DNA of 64,000 nt. Origin: Isoetes taiwanensis (lineage: Eukaryota > Streptophyta > Lycopodiopsida > Isoetales > Isoetaceae). The notes beneath the pieces are model-generated. The model was not told where the DNA came from and ran no database searches. It saw only the letters and a list, made by a program, of their open reading frames with translations. A program made the translations under genes and the position numbers. Position 1 is the stretch's first letter. The number at the start of each line of letters is the position of its first letter. The stretch lies in NCBI GenBank assembly GCA_021234155.1, contig JAJEKV010000032.1, positions 11,102,099 through 11,166,098 on the forward strand, written 5' to 3'. Positions 11,701 through 22,206 of this stretch are shown here, one piece after another.

Positions 11701-14130
11701 GCAGCGCTCCCCCGGGGGCCGTACGCTAAAGACCACACTCCCGGATCTCGGTTCCCCTATCCGACCGTTGAATCCTTCGTTCAAGGGCCCTGTCTCGATA
11801 AGGTCCAAAAAACTCCAACATCCGTCCGTGAGAACTTATCAAACCGCAAGGCCCCGTCTGCGGTCGGCCGTGTAGAAACCAAAGTGTTTTGTCGTTCGGA
11901 CATTGCGGAGGTTCGGAATGGCGATTCGACTTCGCCACATCGTCCGGAGGGCGAAATTACCCTAGAGACCAAGTTACCCGGCCGGTTTTGCAAAAGAAAG
12001 AAATACTTACGCCCTACGTTAAAGATTCGACCCACCTCCTAGGCCAATTGACTACGAGTGTGTTGGACATGAGATAGTTTGACGCTACCTCGAGAAGGGG
12101 TGGTCTTTTGGCCATGAAACTTGGTCCCCGTGGCAATGTCAACGTCCGAGTCCATTGGCGAGCCGAATCACGATTCAGGAGAGGGGAAGTTGCCCGTCCG
12201 TCGCCGCCGTGGTCTTCTTGAAGGAGGACTTTTGGGGCAAGCCGCTTGTGTGGTTTTAGGGTCCGTGCTCTGGCGCCAACACCCCCCCTCTACGCCAAGA
12301 CACGGCGCCAAAGGTCCTAGTCGAATCGATAAGGATAGAGCCTCCAAACGTAAACCCTATGAGTTGCCGTGTTCTAGCTTGGGGTTTGCATTTTGGATGC
12401 CGAAGTTTTGGTCCTTTGCACTTGGGACTTGGCTGATAAGATGCGATTGAGAACGCGAAGCAAAGGGAACCGACGGAATGGAGTTTGGATCAGATACTCC
12501 TCCGTTGTGGCGGTTAGAAGTAAAGGGCGCTTTTGCAAAGAGTAGCAAGACATTCATAAATTCGTAATTAATGCATAGTAACGGAATTAAATTCTGATTT
12601 TTTGTCAGCAGGCTTCCTAAGTCATCGCCAACATACAGGCCAGTTTTCAAAATTTCCGGACAAGGTTTAGATCAAAGCGTTTGCATTAGAACGGTCCGGG
12701 CAGCCTGTTGTTGGGCAGCCGAGCTGGCACACTTGCCCAAGTCAAACAAGGCCAGGACCTTGCAAGGCCGTCTCATTAGAGGGGAGAGTCCGAACCCCAA
12801 GAGGCGAGCCCCAAAAAGTTTCGAGGCAGCCTTTTTCGGCGGCTCCCGGGGGGCCGACGCGCTAAAGACCACACTCCCGGATCTCGGTTCCCCCCTATCC
12901 ACCGTTGATTCCTTCGTTCAAGGGGCCCCGCCTCGATAAGGTCCAAAAATCCAACATCCGTCCGGGAGAACTTATCAAACCGCTGGCGCGCCCCGCGTCG
13001 AATCGCGTGTAGAAACCAAAGTGTTTTGTCGTTCGGACATTGCGGAGGTTCGGAATGGCGATTTGACTTCGCCACATCGTCCCCGGGCGAAATTACCCTA
13101 GAGACCAAGTTTCACGGTCGGTTTGCAAAAGAAAGAAACACTTACGCCCGACGTTGTAAAAAGATTCGATAGCCACCTCCTAGGCCAATTGACTACGAGT
13201 GTGTTGGACATGAGATAGTTTGACGCTTCCTCGGGGAAGGGGTGGTCTTCCGCCACGAAACTTGGTCACCAGGACAATGTCGACATTCCGAGTCCATTGG
13301 CAGAGCCGAATCACGATTCCGGAGAGGGAAAGTTGCCCGTCCATCGCCAGGGCCTTCGGGAGAGGACTTTTGGGGCAAGCTGCTTCCAGGTGGTTTTAGG
13401 GTCCGTGCTCGCATCAACACCACGCCTCACGCCAAGACCGGCACAAGGCCCTAGTCGAATCGACAAGGATAGAGCCTCAAACGTAAACCCTATGAGTTGC
13501 CGGGTTCTAGCGGGGTTTGCGTTTTGGGTGCCGAAGTTTTGGTCTTTTGCACTTGGGACTTGGCCGATAAGATGCGATTGAGAACGCTGAAGCAAGAGGA
13601 ACCGACGGAATGGAGTTTGGATCTGTACTCCTCCGTTGTGGCAGTTAGAAGTAAAGGGCGCCTTTTGCAAGTAGCAAGACATTCATAAATTCGTAATTAA
13701 TGCATAGTACGTAATTAAATTCTGATTTTTTGTCGCCAGGCTTCCTAAGTCATCGCCAACATACGGGCCGTTTTCAAAATTTCCGGACAAGGTTTAGATC
13801 AAAGTGTTTGCATTAGAACGGTCAGGGCAAACTGTTGTTGGGCATAGCTGGGGCACACACTTGCCCAAGTCAAACAAGGCGAGGACCTTGCAAGGCCGCC
13901 TCATTAGAGGGGAGAGTCCGAACCCCAAGAGGCCCCAAAAAGCCCCAAAAGTAGCCCAAGGTAGCCTTTCTCCCGGGGGCCGTGACGCTAAAGACCACAC
14001 TCTCGGATCTCGGTTCCCCTATCCGACCATTGAATTTTTTCGTTCAAGGGGCCCTCGCTCGATAAGGGCCAAAAAAAAAAATCCAACATCCGGTCCGGAG
14101 AACTTATCAAACCGCCACCCCAGGCTCAAA
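8782..14130 (+). repeat. Tandem array of a ~1.13 kb satellite-like unit, ~4.7 copies
   Basis: Landmarks repeat at an even spacing. CATGAGATAGTTTGACGC is at about 9799, 10933, 12069 and 13209; AAACGTAAACCCTATGAG at about 8944, 10077, 11213, 12347 and 13480; GTTTGCATTAGAACGGTC at about 9269, 10404, 11538, 12680 and 13807. The period is therefore about 1,133-1,140 bp. AT-rich stretches (for example around TAAATTCGTAATTAAT) are almost invariant, while GC-rich stretches vary by many 1-4 base indels. Open frames inside appear in the same relative place in each copy but are broken differently, so I treat the unit as non-coding. It is not recognisable as rDNA spacer. Together with 1120-1377 it forms one array inside the CACTA element. 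Confidence 0.88.
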
Positions 14131-14295
14131 CATGCCACCCTAGGCTCAAACATTCGTAAGTAGTAGCAATAGAAGATTGGTTAAATCCGGAATGCGATTT
14201 TGACTGCATATATGGCTCGGGAATGTCCAAATTAGCATAAGGACAAACTTTCATGACCATCAGATGAAAAAAAGGCACCAAAAAAATTAAAAAGT
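14131..14295. other. Junction right of the satellite array
   Basis: A 20-base phrase (CACCCYAGGCTCAAACATNC) is duplicated side by side at about 14115-14155, and the array then ends. No gene is visible. Confidence 0.4.
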
Positions 14296-14435
14296 GTTAG
14301 ACGTCGCTATAACAAAATACGTCGCGGACACGTCGCATGCGACGTTAAACCGTATATACGATTTCGAAATCGTATATACAATTTCAAAATTACGTCGCAT
14401 GCGACGTCGCGACGTCGCATGCGACGCCGTGTGTT
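14296..14435. repeat. Internal GACGTC/GCATGCGACG-rich island
   Basis: Dense GCATGCGACGTCGC words plus an imperfect palindrome around CGATTTCGAAATCG. It resembles the two subterminal islands but lies 1.9 kb inside the right end. It may be a remnant of another element end. Confidence 0.6.
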
Positions 14436-14589
14436 TTTTACAGTCCCGCGGGCCGTCTTTTCCGGGACCATTCTTAGGCTTCCTTCTATCGACTATTTTG
14501 GGCGATCTTCGGCGCTACGACCTTGAACGACTTGCAAGCACTCTTTTTTAAGGTTAGTAGATCATGGTTTTGGATTGAATGGTTTTGGA

Positions 14590-14985
14590 TTGAATGATTT
14601 AGTGTAGATTTCAAATTTTTTTTCTATTTCTTTTTCTTCTTCTTGTTTCTTCATTCTTCTTCTTTTTCCTTCTTTCCTCATTCTTTCTTTCTTGATTCTT
14701 CCCTTATTTCACTCTTCCATTCTTCCATTCTTCTATCTTCTTCCATTTCATTCTCTTATTTCTTCCATTCTTCTTTTTTCTTCCCCTAATTTCTTTTTTT
14801 TTTCTCCTCTTTTCCCTTCTCTTCTTTCTCCCACCCTTCTCTTCTTCTTTGATTCATTCATTTTTTTTCTTTCTTGTTTTACTATTTCTTCATCTTCTTT
14901 TTTTTTTTTTTTGTTTCTTCTTCGATCTTTTTTTTCCGTTGTTCTTATTCTTCTAACTCTTTGTTGCTTTCTATTTCGATTTGGA
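14590..14985 (+). repeat. Polypyrimidine (TTC/TTT-rich) block
   Basis: Nearly 400 bases of T and C on the plus strand, built of TTCTTC, CTTTT and T runs. The frames crossing it on both strands (Phe/Ser/Leu on plus, Lys/Glu/Arg on minus) are low-complexity artefacts. Such tracts can form triplex DNA, but nothing else here shows a function. Confidence 0.85.
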
Positions 14986-15074
14986 CCCGTCAGGATCTTG
15001 TTACACACGTCCTTCTTTTGGTAAGTTGATCGCGCTTGCATTTATTTTTTATAATTTTAAGCAGGTTAAAAAAA

Positions 15075-15390
15075 ATTGATGGAGTGGCTTGTTCAAGGGC
15101 ACGGGTCGGCTCCACCTAGAGTGGGGAGGACCATGTACCCGGGTTCGAAGTCCACTTCACTACGATCATATATTTTTCCTAGGTTAAGGAGTGGCTTGTT
15201 CAAGGGCACGGCCGGCTCCACCTAGAGTGGAGAGGGCCACGTGCAGGGTTCAAGTCCACGACCACTTGTTATTTTTAGGTTTAAAATAAAATTGTAGTGG
15301 CTTGTTCAAGGGCACCTGAGGCTCCACTACGAAAGTGGAGACGACCCATTCGGGTCCAAGTCGACTTTTCTTGTAATTCTTAGGTAGAGG
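15075..15390 (+). repeat. Three tandem ~105 bp tRNA-like units (SINE-head-like)
   Basis: GTGGCTTGTTCAAGGGCAC occurs at about 15083, 15189 and 15297. Each is followed by GGCTCCAC and, about 50 bases on, by GGGTTCGAAGTCCAC (unit 1), GGGTTCAAGTCCAC (unit 2) or GGGTCCAAGTCGAC (unit 3). The first block resembles a degenerate pol III A box and the second a B box (GGTTCGANTCC). In unit 1, GAGTGG and CCACTT could pair as an acceptor-like stem. I infer tRNA-derived repeats. No intact tRNA cloverleaf with a clear anticodon arm was found. Confidence 0.45.
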
Positions 15391-16104
15391 TGGCCAAATC
15401 TAGCTTATAACCCTAAAGCGTATGTTAGCCAACTCTAGCTTTTAATCCAAACTAATCCAGATTTGGAAGGGGCTCATTTCGATGATGGGGGAGTCGCCCG
15501 AAAAAAAGAAGGTACATGACCTAGTCATAGTCTTATTTTTATTCTTTTGTTTTGTGTTAATCTATCGATTTATAGAAAAGGCAAAGAGTGATTGCAAAAT
15601 TGAAGTCGAATGCCAAAAAATTGGGAGGCGATTGGTCAAAGGTCCCTAAACCACTTAATCTGTCCATAAGGAAGATATCAAGGTATTTGTTATTTGTTGC
15701 CATTCGTTCAATTCGAAATAAGACATTTAACTTGTCATGTTGTATTCCTTGCAATCAGATCACTTTCGAACGTGCAAAGGATTCCAAGAAAAAACATCTG
15801 CCTCACGGACTGCCAAGGCAACTTCAAGCAAACGAATTCCGTCTCACTTGGGTTCTGGCGGCCGAAAAGGCTTTTTACATAGATTCATAAGTGCTATAAA
15901 CTCTTAGTTCACGTTAACTTTCAATGTCATTGTCTAATATTGGTCGTATTGTCTAATATTGGTTTTCCCCTAACAGGGAACACGTAAAGATAGCCACTAC
16001 TCGCCTCTTGCCTCTTGTATATGATATTGTAACTAACTATTAAAATTCTTTCCTTTTTTTTTTTAATTTTTTTTTTAATTTTTTTTTTTTTTTTTTTTTT
16101 TTTC
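15391..16104. other. CACTA interior with a short unrecognised ORF and long T tracts
   Basis: A plus-strand open stretch (15588-15890, 100 codons, Lys-rich) matches no family I recognise. TAATATTGGT is duplicated at about 15935-15965. From 16050 to 16103 there are long runs of T. Confidence 0.35.
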
Positions 16105-16321
16105 AGACACCACGTCGCGACGCCGACGCCACGTCCGCGACGCGACGTCGAAAGCAACGCCCGAGTCACGCCCCCGAGTCACGCCTCGAAAGTAACGTCT
16201 CGCTGACGTCACATGCGACGCGACGTCGATAGCGACGGCGGTGTCTTAACGACGTCTGCGGCGACGCCGTCGACGTCGCGATAGACGTCGCTCGCCGCTA
16301 AATGACCCTTTTCTTGTTGTG
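16105..16321. repeat. Right subterminal GACGTC-rich island and right TIR
   Basis: GCGACGCCGACGCC, GCGACGTCGATAGCGACG and similar CpG-rich words fill 16105-16295. The terminal 29 bp (16293-16321) end in TTTTCTTGTTGTG, the mirror of the left end, and are followed by the target duplicate TCA. Confidence 0.75.
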
Positions 16322-16500
16322 TCAGGAACTGGTTGTGGATCCGGCTGGGACAGAATAGGACGCTGGGGCCCAAAAGAAGGGGCTGCTTGGAGATAGGGCT
16401 CTATCGTGGGATCATAAGGCTTACCCGATGACACAGGCACCGTGATAAGGTTCTTTGCCCTGCGGGTCTCTCTGGCCATACGTTTGATTGTACGGGTCAT
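16322..16500 (-). pseudogene. ORF cut by the CACTA insertion
   Basis: The minus-strand frame begins MTRTIKRMARETRRAKN at 16500, reads through PYDPTIEPYLQ and enters the CACTA end after QPVPD. Ignoring the element and one TCA, the same frame continues at 840 on the far side and stops at TGA (795-797), about 15 residues later. Upstream on the minus strand is a CTCTCTCTAGGGTTT tract, often seen in plant 5' UTRs. I do not recognise the product. It is short, basic at the N-terminus and Pro-rich. The frame continuity across the insertion supports both the insertion boundary and the idea of a formerly coding or element-borne ORF. Confidence 0.5.
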
Positions 16501-16990
16501 GCTGAGGCTATGTTTGGGGGTGCCAAAGTTTGAGGGGTCTCTGGCTGCCTGAAGGGTGCTTAGAATTCAACTTGGGGACTCCAAAAAGCGGGCAGAGCAC
16601 CTTTTGGGCGTTTGGGGGTTTTGGGGCTAGAGAGAGATTGTAAACCCTAGAGAGAGAGAACCGGAAAGGGGCAAATCAAGGGGGTCTATGCAGGGCAGTG
16701 AGGGCGCGATGCTAAGAGCAATACTGGGACACAAAACAGTCCAAAATAATTCAATGCAATCCAAAACCTGGTACCTATGGCCGATGCTGTGGATGGAAAT
16801 CCTTGCTGGCCCGAGGCTTGGGCTGGTAACCGCGGAGTAGAACGGAACCAGATCCGATTCTGTATCTTGATGCTAAGTCCCTGGTACGGAGTTACATGAG
16901 CATGGCCTCAAGGCCTTCAGAGCTTAGGCGCATAAGTTTGATATTTTGGATTCGTGAACACACATCTGTCTTATAGATACTTGAACTTAT
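16501..16990. other. Intergenic stretch, nothing firm
   Basis: Contains AACCCTAGAGAGAGAGAA near 16645 (possible 5' leader of the minus-strand ORF). No other gene or repeat is recognised. Confidence 0.4.
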
Positions 16991-16999
16991 TTGTTTTCT

Positions 17000-18192
17000 C
17001 CATCTTCATTCAGAGCTCCTTGAGCATCCTTTGTTCATGCAACTTATTGTCAATCGCATGATGGAGCTAGAGTTCAACGTGGAAGAGGATGAGGAAGAAG
17101 TGCTTTCAATGGATTCAACTCTGTCTGATTCAGATGAAAGGTTTCGTGAAATCTAGGATCTTATTTTATGAAAGGTTTAGGTACACAACATTTGCTCTAT
17201 ATGTGCAGGAGCACTTCTTGGTCCCGTTGGGATAGGGTGGAGAGTGGAATGGATGCCTGGATGCGATCTGGAAAGGTTATATACCACCAACCTTATGCTC
17301 CTGCTCATGATGACCTAGATATGCGGCCTTGGATCATAGTAATCCAGGACCAATGGATGCTAGCGCAGGCTATGATGTATAGCACTAATGGGGGTTGGAC
17401 CATAGATTCGACGTTTAGGACAAATATGTATGGATGTCCACTTTTTGCTATTTTTCTCCTTCGTCTGATGCACTTTGTGTAAAATATAGATGCAAGCGGA
17501 CGATTTGGCTATCGTGGATGCAGCAAGCGTCTAGCAGCAGCTGAACGCTTATGTAGGCTCCAAGAGGAGCATGTGGGTATCATCACCCTTACTGATCTAG
17601 AAGCTATTGTGCTCCATGTAGCATCTGAGTCAACCCCAGGTATGCATTACCGAGTCGAGATGCATGCTGCATATTGTAGTTATCCAAGCTTTGTCTCCAG
17701 ATGCAAGCACTTAGTGGCATCAGAGTACTTTCTTGCCATGCACTATCCTAACATCTATAGGGAGTTGTACCCTATGGCAGACCTAGGTGAGCATACTGGG
17801 ATGGGCTATGGGATGGAACCCACAAGGGAGACAGGAAGGACTCTACGGGAAGTCGCCCACACTTTAGTGGTAAAGAAACAAAAGACACTTGACGAGTGGT
17901 GCAAGGTGACCAAGAGCAGCTTGCAAGGGTGCAGGTGGCAAGGGAAGAGGAGCTCGAACAAATTATCCAAGACGTCAAACGAGACCTCGGGGTACTAGGT
18001 TCTAGGAACAGTAGGCCAGCACCTGTGAAGTTCAAGGGATCATATGCACAATCACAGGCTGCTGCACGAGCTCCTCTGTACACTTCTAAAATGCCAGGCC
18101 CTTTGCGGGAACAACCATCTTTACAAACTGGGAGTAGACCAAGGGGTGGTACAAGTGTGCGAGCCCAGTTTCCTTGTCACGAGGAGTTATGA
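17000..18192 (+). pseudogene. Mutator-like (MULE) transposase fragment with SWIM finger
   Basis: An acidic exon (ELEFNVEEDEEEVLSMDS, about 17065-17141) is followed after a GT-AG interval by RSTSWSRWDRVESGMDAW and WTIDSTFRTNMYGCPLFAI (about 17399-17450). The Asp of IDSTFRTN fits the first acid of the MULE DDE domain. The middle of the catalytic domain (second Asp, third Glu) is missing. A later block (17480-17800, GRFGYRGCSKRLAAAERL) leads to AYCSYPSFVSRCKHLVAS, the CxC...CxH pattern of a SWIM zinc finger with its second Cys replaced by Ser. A frame change near 17900 leads into a coiled-coil tail. I infer a decayed transposase. It is convergent with the ULP1-like gene to its right. Confidence 0.65.
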
Positions 18193-18422
18193 TGAGAGTT
18201 TGACTCACAATGTCACTCGATATTAGACATATGTTCATTGTTTTAGTAACCAATGTTAAATGCATGTTGTACAATATTGTTGTGAATGGATGAAGAAGGT
18301 TTTCATAAGGAAAGAAGAAAGTTTTGTGTTTCTGTGACGCAATACATATTATAAGAAATGATGGCCAAATAAACACACATAAAGGTAAAGTATGACATAA
18401 ATACTCGAAGACATAACAACAT

Positions 18423-21232
18423 TCAGTCATGACGGAGCTGTACAAACGTCAACCAAAGTGCATAAAGCAATCCAATAGCAGAAGAAATAACACGCCACCC
18501 CAGTGCAACATCAATGTCAGATAAGAACCACTCCTGACCAATCTAGAACCATGAAAACTCAAGTGGTTAGTGCCTAAGAATAGTCTTTATTGAACTATGA
18601 AACATAAGTGATAGATGAAGTGGTACCTGAACTGTAGCTGGACGATCATGAATGAATAGAGCATTCACCAGAAGACGCACAGATAATGCAGTATGAACGC
18701 CACAGCTGGCGTCATCTATCTGATGTGGTACAGCCATCGATTAGATGGAATGGGGTTCAAGGGCATCTCGAGCCTCGCAGGGTGCCCCTCTTATCGACAA
18801 ATAAGCTCTAAACATTCTAATCATCGAAGTGTGTGTACCTGTTCAAGTCCTCTACATCTGGACGCTCATGGCCCCGCATAGAGTCAAAAGACAACCAAGA
18901 TGATGTCACATCATCTTCAAACTCAAGTATGGGAGCAATGTCTTCATCAAGCATCAGCAAATACAACCACCAATGTCCACTAAAACAAGGCATAGATTAG
19001 TACATATATTATAAGAAGTATGAACTAATCTAGTTTTACTTACTTGTGCACCACTGGTTAAAATACTTCTCTTACGTTCTCCCACTCTATCTCTGGACCA
19101 TAATTGTCACGGAATAAGTGGCCCAACTGGGCCCGAACATCCCTCTCGAAAGAAGATCCTGCACCAACATGCCGAAGTGCAGAGGATGCACGTAACACGA
19201 TGGCACGTGTGTAAAATGTGGGATCCACAAAAATAACTCGTCTGCGATCCTCATCAGACAACAAGTGTCTGATGATCCTAAAAACATACAAAACTGCCAA
19301 GTTACAAAAATACTATGATAAAATAACAAGCATAAATAGCTGGGCACTCACATAATATACGCACGCATGTGCCAATCTCCCAACCATCCATCATATGCCC
19401 TATCCAAGAAATCTGTGGTCAGCTCAAAAGAAGATTGTGGACAAAGGGGTCACATGATCCAAGCTCCGAAACTCTCCTGGATATCCCTCTGCACGACATG
19501 GTGAAGATAGCCATGAGGTCCCCACTCATATCCTATGGCAATCTCACGTGCAATCCACCAGAACCAATGCTGTGGTCTAAAAGCGGCCTCCAGCCTCAAC
19601 CAAGTGGGTGCTCGTGCCTCCCGGCCCCTCTCAGAAGCCCATGCACATAGGGGTACATAGACCTGACTCATGTAAAATGCTCCTCGATGTGTCTGTGGTA
19701 GGATCCCATGTCCAGCAGCTCTATCAAATACCCACTCGTCTGATGATAATTGTGCCCAATCCCATGCTGATGGGGGGTACGGTGTCACTACTCCTGCTAT
19801 CTCCATATGTTGAGCATCTTCCTCTACCTACTCAAAATCACCTCTACCTCTACCACCTCTACCAAGACTCCTATCTGCCCCTCCCTCTCCCTCTCCCTCT
19901 CCCTCTGCCTCTCCCTCTCCCTCTCCCTGTCCTGCCCCTTCCATTGGGCTCGTCTGGAGCCTCTGGCACACTAGACAATGGCGCGGCCTCATCTACCGCA
20001 GCAATCCTATCTTGTACCTCATAAAATCGAGTCTGAGGTGCCTCAAGCGAGTGTGTTCTACTCGTCTCATGTCCCATGCCATGTCTAGGTGCAAGTGCAT
20101 CAAGTGAATCTTCTAATCCGCTGGAAAAACTAAGTGTTGGTGTAACTAAACTAGGCACCACTGGGCGTGAAAGATATGTCATAAAACTAGGCAAGGGTGG
20201 ACGATGGCTCATCATTGTAGATGAAATGTCACTAAATGACAAAGTAGGATGTGGTACAGAGCCAGCCACTATGGGAAGATGTGGAAATGAAGGAAAAGTT
20301 GTTGATACACATGGTAAAATAGAAGTGGTAGGATGGGAGGTAGGAGGCAGTGGGATTGTGGAAGTGGAGGCGAGAGGCAATGGAAACGTGGAAAGGGAGG
20401 CTGACATCAGTACTGACATAAGAGTAGTGTGATGGGATATGGGAGCACTGCTATGGATAGGCACCCTCCCAATGTAAAGATCCACATCAACAGTTGTACA
20501 CGGAAGGAATGAAGTACTAGGAGGCGTGCCAACAAGTGTACGTGAGGGGGCATATAATCTCTCCCATCCTCCATAGTAGATGAAGTGGAGGGACAAGCAA
20601 GTCCTAGCTGTAATGCAAAATCTATCGTAGCTCCTGCCTCCTGTATGCCCTGTATGTCTAGAAAATGATGTTCAGGATCCAGATAACCCTCCTTAATCAT
20701 GCCCTCTGTCACTGCATGACCTGAGTCTACTATAACCATCAACTACAAAATCCTCAGCTACCTCGATATCCTCACCCTTCTCAATCCTGTCGTCTGTTGT
20801 GTCTATATGTAATGAGTCTACTAGACCATCATGAGCCACCTCAAGATCCTCATCCTCCTCAACATCCTCATGCCCATGTCTCCTCATGAGCCTAGCCTCT
20901 GTCTCTCGTCTACGCGTCTCTGCCCCAGCTGCACGCACATCCAATAGCCTCTGTACTTGCTCATCCATCCACTGGTCCCTTCCCTGCGGAGCAACCCGTG
21001 CTAGCTCTAGTGATGGCAGTGTCTGCTCCATCTTACTCCACTCTATAGTCATCCATGTGCATGCTCTAGCCCTATACTTCCTCTCTTGCTGGCTAATCAA
21101 GTAATCTGCCTTGCTACACCGCTCTTGTCCACGCATGCGGCTCTTCTCCCTTTCTTTTTTCCGTGTTGCATCATCTATAGGGGCATCCTCATGCCTCTTA
21201 CGTGCACCTCGCGCACGAGGAACCCAAGGCAC
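18423..21232 (-). pseudogene. ULP1/C48 cysteine-protease-like gene (MULE-associated)
   Basis: Read on the minus strand, from 21232 down, there is a basic/acidic N-terminal part, then a Pro/Ser-rich region ending in an RG repeat (19870-19930), then LGDWHMRAYIM before a GTGAGT donor near 19352. Next come VIFVDPTFYTRAIV (about 19220), PVVHNGHWWLYLL across a GTAAGT...TTTTAG intron (19043/18980; His of the triad in GHWW), LSFDSMRG (Asp, about 18880), VPHQIDDASCGVHTA (Gln and catalytic Cys, about 18680-18710) and a last exon (18542-18423) ending in LRHD stop. His-Asp-Gln-Cys in this order is the C48 (SUMO protease-like) signature. In-frame stops before PVVHN and before MAVPHQ suggest decay, or small introns I cannot place. 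Neighbouring MULE transposase sequence suggests a Kaonashi-type element. Confidence 0.65.
19862..19932 (+). repeat. CCCTCT microsatellite
   Basis: About 11 units of CCCTCT/CCTCTC; on the minus strand it encodes the Arg-Gly tail of the ULP1-like ORF. Confidence 0.85.
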
Positions 21233-22040
21233 CTCACTGTGCTTCTCCCTCTGATGGATAGCTGCCCCCCTGCATTGTCATCCCCAAATACCCCTCCCCA
21301 CCATGGTCATGGGTATGAGTGCACCCATCAAATATGCAAAACCACCTGTCCTGAGATGTGGCAAACTGCCCATACAGTCGTCATTAGACGACGTATCTTC
21401 CATAACCCGTTATGCACAACCCTAATTCAAATACAAATATTAATGCTAAGATTTCAAAAGGAAATTTGAGAAATTTATATCCTACCCTATATACCTCTTA
21501 TGATCTAAATCTATTGTAATGCCTCTTATGATCTAAATCTATTGTCTAGAAAAGAAAAACATTGCAATACTCACACTTCATCAGCCCAGGTCATATGTTT
21601 GGATGGCATCGCCACACCATCTCCCTCTTGTTGTGAGTCTTTTGTAGCCATCCCTATGATAAAGCGCTAGAAAAATCATGTTTTAATTAGAAACCATAAA
21701 TATTATATACACACAATTAAACAATTGCAAATACATTCTATTAATTACAATTAAAGGAATTATATACATCAAACAATTAAACAATTGCAAACACAATTCC
21801 TAATACATCCTTGGAATTATTGCATTTCTCATCTTCTAAGGGCATTCCAGAAATTATTGCATTTCTCAAGGCATAACTAAGTCTATTAAAATAATTGGGT
21901 GAAGTTTTGATACAAAATTGTGAGGAGTCTATTAAAATAATAAGATAAAGTTTTGATACAAAATTGTGAGGGGGTTAGGGATTCAGGCACCCGATATCCT
22001 TTGAAACAAAACTGAAATACACAGAGGATTCTGGAAATCT
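21233..22040. other. Upstream region of the ULP1-like gene
   Basis: AT-rich, with two short direct repeats (CCTCTTATGATCTAAATCTATTG twice at about 21495-21545, GTCTATTAAAATAAT twice at about 21882-21940). No gene is seen. Confidence 0.4.
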
Positions 22041-22049
22041 GGAACTGAA

Positions 22050-22180
22050 GGATTCAGCGAGACGGATTTTTGGATTGATCCAAATGGCAGCGAGACGGAT
22101 TTTGGATTGATCCAAAAGGCGGCGGCGGCTTTGATCCAAAAGGAGGCGGCGGCTTCGATCCAAAAAGCGGCAGCTCAGAA
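22050..22180 (+). repeat. GATCCAAAaGGCGGCGGC minisatellite
   Basis: Two copies of GCGAGACGGATTTTGGATTG-like units followed by three copies of a GATCCAAAAGGCGGCGGCGG-like unit. Just left of the minus-strand ORF ending at 22207. Confidence 0.7.
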
Positions 22181-22206
22181 TCCCACTGCCCTCTCCCTCG
22201 TTTCCA

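Larger units (their letters stand above)
841..16321. mobile_element. 15.5 kb CACTA-superfamily element (non-autonomous)
   Basis: The left end starts CACAACAAGAGAATGG at 841. The reverse complement of the right end (16321 inward) starts CACAACAAGAAAAGGG, and the two arms match at 25 of 29 positions, including CATTTAGCG. The immediate flanks are both TCA (838-840 and 16322-16324), the 3-bp target duplication expected for CACTA elements. The plant CACTA terminus is usually CACTACAAGAAAA, so this is a close variant. Both ends lead into GACGTC-rich subterminal DNA, as is usual for the superfamily. No TNPD-type transposase was recognised inside, so it would depend on an element elsewhere. The interior is a 1.13 kb satellite, a nested transposon, a polypyrimidine block and tRNA-like repeats. 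The boundaries are seen directly; the superfamily assignment rests on terminus and TSD. Confidence 0.8.

Noticed and set aside
8782-14130. Ribosomal intergenic spacer
   Set aside because: Period and GC patches fit an IGS, but no 18S, 5.8S or 25S sequence and no promoter motif is visible, and the array sits inside a transposon.
8782-14130. CRISPR-like repeat array
   Set aside because: The repeat unit exceeds 1 kb and the setting is a plant genome; there is no short repeat-spacer pattern.
8702-14163. Many ORFs of 60-140 codons repeated along the satellite
   Set aside because: They recur because the DNA is tandem; each copy breaks the frame differently through indels, so selection on a protein is not supported.
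14692-15041. Phe/Ser-rich and Lys/Glu-rich ORFs
   Set aside because: Direct consequence of the polypyrimidine tract.
15075-15390. Functional tRNA genes
   Set aside because: Box-like blocks are present but no convincing anticodon arm or full cloverleaf could be drawn by eye.
19871-20024. Plus-strand Pro/Leu-rich ORF over the CCCTCT repeat
   Set aside because: Shadow of the minus-strand ULP1-like gene and its RG tail.
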